Positions 30,711-41,387 of a stretch of DNA of 64,000 nt are shown one piece after another; position 1 is the stretch's first letter; the number at the start of each line of letters is the position of its first letter. Made by a program: the position numbers and the translations under genes. The stretch comes from Diplonema japonicum (taxonomy: Eukaryota > Euglenozoa > Diplonemea > Diplonemida > Diplonemidae). The notes under the pieces were generated by a model that searched no databases, had not been told where the DNA came from, and saw only the letters and a list, made by a program, of their open reading frames with translations. Location of the stretch: positions 186,001 to 250,000 of the forward strand of contig OZ025742.1 in assembly GCA_964019335.1 (NCBI GenBank), in the 5' to 3' direction.

Positions 30711-31856
30711 CTACCCTATCCGGTGTGCCGCAGCAAGATCGATCCAGTAGTCCCTTATAAGGGTGAGGATGTTCGTCTGGACCTGTGGTGGGTGTAATGT
30801 AGTGTGTGTCAGTACCTCAGTAGGCAAATTAAGCCCTTGCATGTCCTTCCCTGTCTGCTTGTACAGCTGGGCGGCAGTCACAATATTGTTTGCAGCGAAA
30901 TCAGATGCATATTCCCTGTGGTTTTCTGCAGTCTTAGTTGATGCATACCCCAGTCCTGCTTTGTTTAGGACATCTTCAGTGGACTGAACAGCCTGCTGTG
31001 CGGGTGCCTGTGGCGTTGTTCCACGCGACTGCCGCGACAGTGAATGCTGCTGTGGTGGCATAGCAGGAGGTACCGCAGGGGTCCTTTGCGGTGTGGCGGC
31101 TCGTGGTGGTACCTCGGGTGTGTCACTTGGAACGCGCGGAGGGAAGTCAATGGGCAGCCCTGCTGCGGGCACAGGTGCACTCACGGCAGGTGAGTTCACT
31201 GGTGCGTAACTATGTTTTGCATAGCCACTACCGCTGCGTGCGTCGTAGCTACTAGCAGGCACCATAGGGCTCGACACCCTTGCGGGGAGGGGGGAATCGG
31301 GCCCTCGCCTGTGCGGTGTCCCGTTCCCGTTGAGAAGCGTAACGGCTGCTTTGGGCGACTCGAGACTGGAGGAGGAAAGCGGTGGGGGTGACACGACACC
31401 CGCCACCCGACTGTACCCACTAGGCCCGCTTCCCGAAGGTATGGAACCCGAAGGCACGGGACCTGGTGAGATCAACATCTTGTAACTATGCCTTGGGGAC
31501 ATGGCTGTTCTGGGGGGTGGGATGGAGGAGAGCGAAGGTGCAGCGGTAGGAACAGGCCTGGTTTGTACAGGGGACTGATAACGTGGGCTGCCGAGACCGA
31601 CGGCACTCATGAAATCGTGCTGTGCCCTGCTCCGCGTGAGCGCGGCCGCCTGCTTGGTATCTTTGTCGTATTCCTTTTTGTAGTTCTCCAGCAGAACCAC
31701 CGCCTTTGTAACATGCAGCGAGAGCAGCTCATCAAACTGCGACAGTACACCCCGCCACTCGATGCCTTCGTACTTTTGTGCCGCGAGAGTCTCGTGCAAG
31801 AGCCCTAGCTTCTTCGTCAGCTGTTGGATGGACTCCGGAGGTGGCACAGCCGTCAT
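30711..31856 (-). CDS. Proline-rich protein with helical N-terminus and SAM-like C-terminus
   Basis: Start ATG 31856 (MTAVPPPESIQ). About 370 aa if the 33-nt in-frame intron 30783-30815 (GTACTG...CACCACAG) is removed, joining NLPTE to VQTNILTLIRDYW. Residues 1-90 are helical (LLHETLAAQKYEGIEW). Residues ~95-295 are Pro/Ser-rich and probably disordered, with PPPRTAM and PPRAATPQRTP SH3-like motifs. The last ~70 residues (YASDFAANNIVTAAQLYKQT then GLNLPTE) resemble a SAM domain, a protein-protein interaction fold. Retaining the intron keeps the frame open, so both forms are possible. Confidence 0.65.
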   Translation of the reverse strand: MTAVPPPESIQQLTKKLGLLHETLAAQKYEGIEWRGVLSQFDELLSLHVTKAVVLLENYKKEYDKDTKQAAALTRSRAQHDFMSAVGLGSPRYQSPVQTRPVPTAAPSLSSIPPPRTAMSPRHSYKMLISPGPVPSGSIPSGSGPSGYSRVAGVVSPPPLSSSSLESPKAAVTLLNGNGTPHRRGPDSPLPARVSSPMVPASSYDARSGSGYAKHSYAPVNSPAVSAPVPAAGLPIDFPPRVPSDTPEVPPRAATPQRTPAVPPAMPPQQHSLSRQSRGTTPQAPAQQAVQSTEDVLNKAGLGYASTKTAENHREYASDFAANNIVTAAQLYKQTGKDMQGLNLPTEVLTHTTLHPPQVQTNILTLIRDYWIDLAAAHRIG

Positions 31857-31922
31857 CTTGACCGCCCCCTTGCTGGGTAAAATATTAAGTCGCCAGAAGA
31901 GAAGCAATAAGTTGTCATGCAT

Positions 31923-33133
31923 GTGTGGGGTGGAAATGGAATAGAAGGTAAAACATCTTTTTCTTTTCTTTTTTTTTTTTTTTTTTTTTTTGACTCTTTC
32001 TTCTTTATTCTTTTCATTCGCTCTTATTTTTCTTTCGTTTCCTCCCTTTTCCCGCTAGGCCGTGTGTCTTATCTCAAGTGGTTGAAACTCACAATAGAAA
32101 AGTGCGCTTTTTCTTCTTTCTTTTTTTTTTTTCAGCCTTCCCTTCTTTCATCCTTTTTCCCCCCTTCGTTTCCTCGTTATCAGTCATTCTCTTTCACATT
32201 AAAAATAGAATAAATTGGGACCCTTTTATATACAGCATTACACATGGACTATGGGTCGTGTTTTGGGTGCCCTGTTGCCCCCCCCCCCCCCCCCCCGTCC
32301 CCGACTCACCATATCCCAGGTGTTTTTTTTTTTCCCTTTTTTTTCTTTTTCGCTACTTTGGTTTTCCATCAAGGTTGCAAAATAGTAGTAAGGGGAAGGG
32401 GGGGGGGGGGGGGGGGTAACCAAACAGATAAGGGGAGGGGCATGAGGCCACAGATCAGGGTGGTAGTGCAGCAGGCTTACTCCTTCCTCACCTCTCCCTT
32501 CCATCTTTTTTTGTCACCTTTGCTCTCATTCAGTAGGAGGAACACCCACGAGAGAAAGAGAGAATAGAGCGATCCAAACCTCCCCTTTCTATCTGTATTA
32601 ACACCTTGGTATTTTCTTTTTCCTTCTTTTTTTCTCTCTTCTTTCTTCTTCTTCTATCTCTTCTCTCTGGTTACAGAGGAGCATAAAGAGGGGAAAGGGG
32701 TGGGAAGAAGACGGGGGGGGGGGGGGGGGGGGGGGATTAGGGGCGAAAGGGAAATAGCAAAAAAGAAAAAAAGAAAAAGCCATTCTTTTTTTTTTCTTTT
32801 TTTCTTCTTTCTTTTTCTTTGAGTGTTTGCAAACATGAACAAGCGACCAATTCGGGGGCGTGGGGGCGTGGCCTAGTATCGTGCATTCTTTTGGCCTTTG
32901 TGAAAGGGATGGGAAAGAACAAGAAAGCAGAAAATAATTAAAGAAACACACACAAGCGCACCTTATGCGCATGGTGTAGCCTATAGCCGTTACCAGTCAT
33001 GGCGCACCCACGAAAGAGGCAGCCCCGACTGCGACAAAGAGATCCCAATCACGATACCTCTTTTTTTTTTTGCGGCCCCCTTGTCTTTTCTATTTCTTTC
33101 ATCACCCCCCCCCCCCCCCCCCCCTGTTCTTTT
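31923..33133. other. Low-complexity spacer with poly(G) and poly(C) blocks
   Basis: About 1.2 kb between the 5' end of the SAM-like gene and the kinesin 3' end. It has a T run (~31970-31991), C runs at 32279-32296 and 33107-33124, and G runs at 32397-32416 and 32715-32734. Strings of Lys, Phe, Pro or Gly in short frames here are artefacts of these runs. No gene seen. Confidence 0.6.
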
Positions 33134-36100
33134 TTACTGTGGCTTTGCCCCTGGTGGCAATGGCGATGGCGTTCGTGAAGTCCTGTTGAAGGGAATAATA
33201 ATATCATTAAATAAGCCCGCCCCCTCCATACTTCCTGCCCCCCGCTGACAAGCTGCGTGTCTCTCTAGCCTTTTGCTCCGGATGCTGTGGTGTGATGCTT
33301 CCCTCTACCATGTACTCATACCGGTGACACAGGCGTATCGTCTATAACTGTGTTTTCAATCTCCATCTGGTCCACGTCTGTGTAGATGCCCTGCGGTGGT
33401 TTATGTCTTAGGTATGTTAATACCTGTTTCAACTTCTCGATGGCGGCCTTCAAGCGTTTGATCTCAGAGGTCTCGATAGCTTTCTGTGGTGGGTTGCTTT
33501 ACGTGTTTATCGCATACGGCAGGACTGTTGGTGATGAGCTTCACGCGTGATGCGTACTTAAGGGAGTTGACCGTCTCCTCAGTGTTGTAGGAGGCAGGCG
33601 AGATGTTGACAAACATAAGGGTCTTGGCGTTGCCGCCGATCGAGTCGGACATCAGCATCGTCAGCTTGTTGTCACGGTACGGGATGTGCCCCTTCCCACT
33701 GGACAGTGCGGAGATCACGTTCCCCAGCGCCGTGAGGCTCAGGTTGATGGACTGCGCCTCTGCTACGGCAGTCGGGTCCTCGACACCTGTCTTGGCCAGC
33801 CTCTCGCTCCCCGCAAGGTCGACGATGCTGAGCTTCCCGATGCTCGTCTGCTTCGTCTCCTTGTTTGTTGTTTCGATGATGATAGAGAAGATTAGGTGCG
33901 ACCTACTGCTCAAGTCGTTCATCTTCGTCGCTCTTGTGTGTCTGTTCAACTGCCCGCTGTGGTAGTAGCGCTCTAGTTCGCTTAGGTTCTCGACACCCTG
34001 GCTCACCACGCCGTTGATGGTGACGGTTCCTCGTGCGTCCTTCTTGATATCCAAACGCACAGGGTCGAGGCTCTGGTCCCTGAGCAGGTCGTACAGCTTG
34101 TCGTTGTAGAGCTCCACCATGCTGCATGTCATGCTCACGTCGAAGGTGCCAGATATCGAGTTCAGCAAGTTCCACAGTTCTGACATGGACCTGGGGGCCA
34201 CACCGGGCTGCTCGTCGGTGCCCGCGAGGGTGAAGGTCTTGCCGCTGCCTGTCTGTCCGTAAGCAAAGATGCACACATTGTACCCATCGACAGCAGACTG
34301 CACAAGGTGCTTGCAGTCTTCAAAGATGGCTTCTTGGGTGCTGTCTTCAGGGAAAGTGCTATCGTAAATAAACTCTTTTTTCTCTTTCATCTTCTCATCT
34401 GCGACCACCACAGACATCTCGTCAGGGAACTGCAGCACTTTCCTGTCCTTTCGCTGTACCTCCGACGTCACCAGAGGGCGGGTCCTGGCGTACACACGGA
34501 TCTTGCCCTTCATGTCCTCGATGGTGTTGAAGTACTTCCTGGCCTTAATTTTCTCTTGCTTGTACTGGTCTTCCATCTCTGAGGCCTTTCTCACAGCTTC
34601 TGTCTGTGCGTTCTGCATGGCATCCATCTGTTTGTAGTGTTGCACGTGTTTTCTGCACATACCTTTTGACGCGACACCTCGCCCTCTTCTGTCAGCTGCT
34701 CGAAGGAAACCTGTGTGTTAATCTCCCTCACCCCGTACCTGTGCACATACCTTCAGTGCTGTCAGCTCTTGTTCGCTTTCTTGCAGCTTGCTCGACGCAT
34801 CTTGCAGCGCTCCCATCTCCTTCCGGAGTTTCTGCAGTTCCTCTGTCTCAGCCTCTTTCCGCTGAAGGAGCTCATCCTGGTTCTTTGACTTGATCTCGAA
34901 CTCTTTCTGTCGCTTCTTCAGCTTTTTATATTTCTCATCATTCTCCTTTAGCTTCGCTTCCTTTTCATCGAGCTTCTGTTGCAAGTCGGCTGCTGTGCTG
35001 TCCACTTCCTCCACATGTTGCGCCTATGGCCTTTATACGCTTGTTGTTATTCATACCTGAGTCGCCTCCAGTCTTTCGGACGCTTTGAGTAGCTTCTCCT
35101 TCAGGTCTTTAATCTCCTTGACAAGGTCGGACTCTCTTTCCTTCCAGGCAGCACTTTGCTCCTTCAGGGCCGTGTGCTTGTGTTGCAGGTCGTTACGTTC
35201 TGCTGTGATGCTATCCACATGCCCTGCTGCCCCCTCGGCGAGCTCCAACTTAGCCTGTTTGTGGTGGTAGCGTGGTCTCCGTAGTGTCATACCTGAAGTT
35301 CCAGAATATCGGTGCCCTGCATGGAATGGATTTTGTTCTTAGCCTCAGCGAGTTCTTTTTGAAGAGCTTTCACTTTAGCTGAGTCTGCACCAGCAGTGTC
35401 TGATTTGCCTGTTTGCCGCATGGTGCCTATCTCGCTGCGCAGGGTCTCGACTTCAATGCTGCTCTCCGTAAGCTGCTGCTTTGTAAAGTTGAGTTCTTGC
35501 AGTGAGGCCTTCATGCTTTCCTCTCTGGATTGATACTCTTTGATCTTCCTCTCGTCGACGGCTATTTGGTGCATCAGCTGGCCCACTTTGTCCTGCAAGG
35601 ATTTGTCCTTCACCTTCTTTTTCTCGCCGTCCTCCTCTTCCTCTTCTTCGTCCTCCTCTTCTTCCTCCCCTACAATCCCGTTAGTGTCGATGTTGCTCTT
35701 TGCTGTAAGCATGTCGTTATACTTTCGCTCCAGAATTTCTTTTTCCATCTTCAACTTCGCCACTTCAGAGGACGCGTTAGTCGTGCTCTGCTCTGTGTCC
35801 TCCTTCGTGGCATTGCTCAGCTTCTTCTGGTGCATCTCTGCCAGCTGCCACACAGCTGCCCAGTCAGGGTCGGGCTCACCGTCGGCAGGTATATTGCTGA
35901 TCATGTACCCGCTGATGTGCTCCACGAGGTGTCGTGTGCCCGATTTATCGATTAGCACACCCTTACCGTCCATCTGCCCCAGCTTCCATTCCCCACAATA
36001 GTGATTACCATTCACGTACGAGAGCACTCCGTGGCCTTCCTCCTTCCCGCGGACCCAGTGACCCTCATATCTATCCCCGTTGCCCGAGATCAACACACCG

Positions 36101-36996
36101 TATCCGTGCCGGTAGCTGTCCTCCCACTCCCCTTCGTACCGGTTCCCGTTCCGCACAATAAGGAACACCCCATAGCCGTGGATCCTGTCCGCTTTCCACG
36201 ATCCGACGTACTCGTCGCCGCTTGCGAATGTGTAGTTCCCTTTCCCGTGCTTCTTCCCGTACCGCCACTCCCCTACGTACTTGTCCCCCGATTCGTAAGT
36301 GTACGAGCCGTGCCCGTGCTTCATATCGTTCCACCATTCCCCTTCGTACTCGTCGCCTGAAGGGTAGTATGTGTACTTCCCGTAGCCGTGCAGCTTGCCG
36401 TCTTTGAACCCTCCGGTGTACTTGCTGCCGCTGGGGTACAGGAATTCGATGTTGGGGCCGTTGAGAAGCTTGCGTTTCCTTTGCTTGTCCGACTTCTTGG
36501 TGGACGAGTTTGAGGTATCTGGTGGTGGCGGCGGCGGCGGCGTAACAGGTGTGTCATCATCGTCACTGTCGGGATCGTTGTCGGTGGCGTTGGTAGCTGC
36601 TGCTGCGCTTGAGTTTGCGTTAGCTGCAGGTGGCGCAGGTGGTGCAGGTGCGGCAGTGCTAGTGCCAGTGCCAGTACCAGTGCCAAGGTTGCTAGCTCCC
36701 ACATTGCTGTTGCTCCTCGTGCCCGTCCCTGTTTCGTCCCCATCCTTGTCATCTCTGTCCTCGCTGGTGTTTGTTATGTACTGCACCTCCTCCACTACAG
36801 ATGTTCCCTCTTGCACGTCCTTCTCAGACGGGTTCTTTTCAGAGATTTCAGCATGGGACCTCCGTCTTTCAGGTATCTCTCTCGGATTAGCTTCCTCAGC
36901 TTTTACTTCATTCGATCTTTTCTCAGGAGGTGCCTCGGGAGGCTTCTCTGGCTTCGCATCCTCCTTCGGCTTAGATTTACTGCTTCCACCACCCAT
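33134..36996 (-). CDS. MORN-repeat / coiled-coil / C-terminal kinesin (kinesin-14-like) fusion
   Basis: One gene of nine exons: 36996-35293, 35254-35057, 35023-34751, 34710-34663, 34627-33518, 33483-33424, 33390-33322, 33284-33232, 33182-33134. Introns are 33-49 nt with GTATG/GTATT donors. All joins keep the frame (1188 codons). Residues ~1-170 are disordered, Pro/Asp-rich. Residues ~185-350 hold seven MORN repeats (YEGEWWNDMKHGHGSYTY pattern), a membrane-lipid or scaffold module. A coiled coil follows at ~400-775. The motor is near residues 776-1110: GKIRVYARTRP, P-loop GQTGSGKT, switch I SSRSH, switch II DLAGSE, YRDNKLT. A C-terminal motor after a neck coiled coil indicates a kinesin-14, usually minus-end directed. 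MGGGSS at the N-terminus could be N-myristoylated. The last three exons are less certain than the rest. Confidence 0.85.
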
Positions 36997-37165
36997 GTAG
37001 TTGTTTAAAATGCATAGTTAGAGGCGGGTGTGTGTTGTGTGTGTTGCCCCCTCCACGGTGCTGAAGGTGGTGGTTGTGACAAACATAAGTTAAAAAAACG
37101 AAAAGAACGAAGCAAAAGAGAAAACTGTATTGTTGTTTTTTTTTTCTTCTTCTCTTTTTCTTTTC

Positions 37166-37654
37166 TCATTCATAACCCCCCCAATCTTTTCTTAGGGACT
37201 CATCTCTTTCTGTCTTACTTTTGTATGCCTTGTGGAGCTCGAGAGTGTACTCCGAGTAGAGCTGCCTGGCCTCCAGGTTGGGAACATTCTTTATTTGATA
37301 GAGGTGTGCTGAAAGGGTTTCGGTGGAACCCTTGGGGGTTACTGAGATGAGCTCACGGCAGTACCTTCCTGGGACACCTTCAAGCTCGTCGAGTGCCTGC
37401 AGTCCCTCATCCGTGACCTGGTATAGCTCGCCTGAGATGCAATGCCCCATTCCGCTCTTCCTCACAAGGTAAGGCACTGCGTATACATCCAGCAGTAGGG
37501 GATACTTCTCAGATGTCGTCGCGTCCCCTATGTACTCGTAGCACTCAGCACGCTTTTTCATAACATTCTCGTGGTTGTAGAACCCCTTCTTTAACGTGCC
37601 GTATACAAACACAAGTGGCCTATCGGCCCTCAGGTTCGGGAAGTGTGGGTGCAT
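37166..37654 (-). CDS. Gamma-glutamylcyclotransferase / AIG2-like protein
   Basis: 162 aa from ATG 37654 (MHPHFPNL). The hallmark VYGTLKKGFYNH binding loop is at residues ~17-28. LDELEGVPGRYCRE carries the conserved catalytic-type Glu, and the fold order matches the AIG2/GGACT family. These enzymes release 5-oxoproline from gamma- or epsilon-glutamyl amines and act in the cytosol. VYGTLKKG resembles gamma-glutamylaminecyclotransferase (GGACT) more than the ChaC group. Exact substrate uncertain. No intron needed. Confidence 0.85.
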   Translation of the reverse strand: MHPHFPNLRADRPLVFVYGTLKKGFYNHENVMKKRAECYEYIGDATTSEKYPLLLDVYAVPYLVRKSGMGHCISGELYQVTDEGLQALDELEGVPGRYCRELISVTPKGSTETLSAHLYQIKNVPNLEARQLYSEYTLELHKAYKSKTERDESLRKDWGGYE

Positions 37655-37827
37655 TATTCTTGGTATTGCCTTACAAAGAATACTGCGTAGGCATGCTTGG
37701 CACAATAAGAGGTTAACTGAGGTACGATGTGTCAAGAATAAGATGATTTCAAACGGAAAGAAGTGAAAAATAAAGAAAGCTGGCTTGACATCGCCCAGCG
37801 AAGCTTTAGGTAACCCATGACGGGTTT

Positions 37828-39324
37828 TTAGATAAGTTGCAGAGTGACCACATGACACAAGGGAAGGATGAGGTTGTCTACCTGATCCGTGACGGCTTCA
37901 AGCAGCACCACTCCGAGGTCGGCAAGGATGAGCTTGCACCACGAGGCGCCTGAGAGGTTGTGGAAGCCGTTGAACCAAAGGGCCCAGTACTGGAAGGCTA
38001 TGATAGAGAGGATCATTGCCAGGCTGCCTTCGATAGTCTTGCGTGAACTGCCCCACTTGTGCCGTCCAAAGAGAACCCCCATCACAGAAGCACACGCATC
38101 ACCCAACCCAGTGACTGTCACACCTCCTATGGCGCACAAGAGCGATTTAGCTGAAAACACCCCACCATGATGGCACACAAACACGTACCACACAGGCAAC
38201 GCACACCCGATCAGTAAATACATGTGTGTGAGGACTGCCGTTCCTTCGTCCTTCTCATCGATGTACACTCCAAACATCTCATCCACAGTAGAGGCCAGCG
38301 GCTCCACTTTGGCTACCCTTAAGCACTCCACAACGATGAATATGGCGAAGGCCACAGAAAAAGCCAGCGCCAGGAACCTGACGTGCAGCAAAATGGTAGG
38401 AACGAACATAATGATGGCCAGCAGATGGAAGTACTTTCGAGCGATGGTTCTGTTCTTTCTGAAGAAATTCCTCGGTGCGAAGGGAAGCCCCACCATGAGC
38501 ACAGCGCAGTAGTATTGTATGAAGCTGAAGGGGACAGCCTTCTTTTCAAAGACGTACATGTACAACCACACTAAGCTGTTCTGGTCCAAGGCAAGGCTCA
38601 TGACAAGCAGTACAGCAGCAGCACCACACAGCAGGGCGAAGTAGTAGACAGCAGGATTTCTGACAGAACGTGCCTTCAGGGCGAGCATGGAGCCGCCAAC
38701 ACACACAGCACCCACGACACCAAACACCATGGCGATTCTCAACTTGGTGAGATACACAGTGCCCACACCAAAGCCGAAGATAGCATAGCACAGCAGTGCC
38801 CACAACTGCGCACAGATAAGTGTCTCGCCCTCTGTGAGGGACCTGGGGATAGCACTGATGAGAGTGATGTACATGAGGCATCCAATGGATGCGAAGGGGA
38901 TGACATAGAAGGCAGGTGCGGGGGGGCGCAGCAACCCAAGCAGTGCAACGACAGCCGTCAAGGAAGAAGCCTTGAGACTCTTGCTTCCCATGCCTACGTG
39001 CTGCGCGGATACAAACACCGCGACCAACCAGCTGATGAGGAAACCTGTGTTTTGGTAATCCGGCTGGCCAAGGAACGCCAGAGGGATCAGCGACCCACAC
39101 ACTACCAAGCCAGAACTGGCTGCTCTAGCGTTGCTGTTGCGTGCGATGGCGCTTTGCGCTGCCGTAAGGCAAAGAGCGAGCAGCAACATAGGACGGAGGG
39201 GGACATTCCCCACACCTTTGCCCAGCAAAGTTACTGCATACAACGCATAGCAGAGAAAGGTCTCGGCAGTGATGATGCGGGCGGTGACGAACATCTTTTC
39301 CTGTGGTGCTGGCAAGCAGGGCAT
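37828..39324 (-). CDS. DOLK: Dolichol kinase (SEC59/DOLK family)
   Basis: About 498 aa. The start ATG 39324 (MPCLPAPQEKMF) is preferred because CTCTTCAG lies 17 nt upstream; a second ATG at 39294 is possible. A highly hydrophobic protein with many TM helices. C-terminal landmarks match dolichol kinase: RKYFHLLAI, GLGDACASVMGVLFG with RHKWGSSRKTIEGSLA, and EAVTDQVDNLILPL. The enzyme uses CTP to phosphorylate dolichol in the ER membrane, giving the lipid carrier for N-glycosylation, O-mannosylation and GPI anchors. Length fits the family (about 500-540 aa). Confidence 0.9.
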   Translation of the reverse strand: MPCLPAPQEKMFVTARIITAETFLCYALYAVTLLGKGVGNVPLRPMLLLALCLTAAQSAIARNSNARAASSGLVVCGSLIPLAFLGQPDYQNTGFLISWLVAVFVSAQHVGMGSKSLKASSLTAVVALLGLLRPPAPAFYVIPFASIGCLMYITLISAIPRSLTEGETLICAQLWALLCYAIFGFGVGTVYLTKLRIAMVFGVVGAVCVGGSMLALKARSVRNPAVYYFALLCGAAAVLLVMSLALDQNSLVWLYMYVFEKKAVPFSFIQYYCAVLMVGLPFAPRNFFRKNRTIARKYFHLLAIIMFVPTILLHVRFLALAFSVAFAIFIVVECLRVAKVEPLASTVDEMFGVYIDEKDEGTAVLTHMYLLIGCALPVWYVFVCHHGGVFSAKSLLCAIGGVTVTGLGDACASVMGVLFGRHKWGSSRKTIEGSLAMILSIIAFQYWALWFNGFHNLSGASWCKLILADLGVVLLEAVTDQVDNLILPLCHVVTLQLI

Positions 39325-39507
39325 CAAAACCAGAAAAAGGCCTGAAGAGGTAAAAAGGCGGAGAAAGAGGCAGCAACAAGCAGTCGGGCTTGCCGTAGAA
39401 GGGGCCGTAAAGGCACTCAAAACGGCAAGACAAGGGCGGAGAACTAGGGGTGGTGACAAATAATCAAAAGGAAAAAAAAAAGAGAAAAAAAAACAGCCTG
39501 ACACCAA

Positions 39508-39884
39508 AACGACACCTTAGGGAGAGAAAGAAAAAAAAAAAAGAAATAACACTAGCAGAAAAAGAAAAAGACAATCATTTGCACGAGCACAATAGGGGGA
39601 AAGATCCCGGTCCCATCCATGGAAAATGGTTGCGCTTTCCACTTGTGGGTCAGGATGAGATGGCAGCAAAAAGAATAAGAGGGGAGGGAAAGTGGGGGCA
39701 TGATTGTATCTCTTAAAAGACGCGAATCGCCTTCCATCCCGCCTATCCCCCTCCTTGTTTTATTTCTCTTTTATCTTTCATTTCCACCTCCCTTCCTCAT
39801 CAATCTTTTTTTGGTTTCTTCATTCTGACTGAGAAATAAAAATAAAAATTTATAAAAAGAAAAAGTTATTTTCTCTCTCTAGTG

Positions 39885-39915
<31 letters not shown>

Positions 39916-40847
39916 GTGTATTAAAGGAAGGGAGTGAAGAAAAGGTGCAGGTAGGTAACATTTTGCTTTTCTCCTTCTCATTACTTAACCTTAACCGGTT
40001 TGCAAGGGCGATGATGAATGGTGTAGAGGGACTCTCCCACCTATTTGTTGCCCAACCTTGAAAGAAAAAGGTATAAGTGGCCTCTCTGCCCTTTCAAAAT
40101 AAGCTTTGTTAAAATTTTTAAACATTAAAACTAAGCAATTTATGGAATGGAGAAGAAAAAGATGATATGGCAGAATACAAGTTTTTGTGGGCAGCACGCG
40201 CTTTACCTTCTCCTCACTCCCCCTGCTTTCTTTTCTTTTCTTTTTTTTCTCTCTTTTTTTTTTTTTTTTTTTTTTTTTGAATGCAGGTGATACTAGGCAG
40301 GGTGACTGGGGGTCATGAATCCAGGTAGCGGGAGAGAGCCAGTAAATGGCATGCAAAAGAAGGCGCAAGGACTGCCCATTTTTAGCATTTGATAAATAAA
40401 TAAATAAATAAAAAATTTAAAGAAGAGAGAGAGAGAGAAAGAGAGAGAGAAAATCACCACCAGTTTTATTTATTCATTTTATTTATTTTATGCACACGGC
40501 ACAAGCGTGCTTGTTAAACATAAAAAATAAAGAGGGGAAGGGGTTGATAGAGACTTCAGCCTCCTGGTGATGTGTGCATTCTAGTTGGAAGCACACAACG
40601 GTGCAAACGTAAGTCTTTTGAGAATAGAGAGAAGGGGGTCTGTTCTTCTACTTAAAAAAAAAGAGAAAAAAAAAAAGAGCACTGTATTGTATACACAATT
40701 CCAAACTAAAAGTTACTTCTTTAAATGTCATGCGGGGAAGGGGAAATGGGAAAAATATTTAAAAAAAAAAAAAGGTACCTTTTTTTTTTTTCTTCCCCCT
40801 ATCATTTTCATTTTTCTTTGTGCTTTTCCAGCAGGCAGTAAAAAAAA

Positions 40848-40885
<38 letters not shown>

Positions 40886-41387
40886 CTCAAGAGAAGAATT
40901 TTAGAAAAAACCTCAAGCAGAATCTATTCGTGGACCGCAAGAGAAAGAAAAGGCAACACGCGCTAAACAACGGACAGGCTTTAAAGAGAAAAAAAAGGGG
41001 GGGAGGTAAACTACCTAGTTACCTTGTATTGGGGAGGGAGGGGACCATGCCTATCCCTTCCATTGATCATGGCACCTTTTCCTTGCTTTCCTTCCTACTT
41101 CTTCCCTTCACGTGTTTAGGAGCAAAAGGGGAGTGGCAGCGATGTCTTTGCTCCGTCGCGAGAAAAAAAAAAAAAACTGACATCCGTATCAACACAAAAA
41201 GAAGAGGGGGAAAAAAAAAAGAAAAGAAAAACCTACACGAATACACGAAGAGGGAAGGGGTATGAGAGAGATATGCGTTACAAAACAAGCGGGTAGGAAT
41301 AAACACCCTGTGACGTTAAAAATAGGGGGGGGGAAGAAAAAAAGAACACGAAATGAACACACAGGCACATGACAGAGGTGCAGCTGC
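39508..41387. other. Large intergenic region with microsatellites
   Basis: About 1.9 kb between dolichol kinase and MIOX. It contains (AATA)n near 40390-40413, an AG-rich microsatellite at ~40420-40452, a ~24-nt A run at 40840-40863 followed by (AAAAG)n, and T runs near 40255-40278. One Lys-rich plus-strand frame (40585-41265) follows these tracts and has no protein-like composition. No gene supported. Confidence 0.6.

Noticed and set aside
34718-35290. Small coiled-coil genes between the MORN and kinesin frames
   Set aside because: They are internal exons: all junctions have GTATG...AG introns and keep one frame from MORN to motor.
40585-41265. 226-aa Lys-rich plus-strand frame
   Set aside because: Composition follows A runs and (AAAAG)n microsatellite; no domain; lies in a spacer of the minus-strand array.
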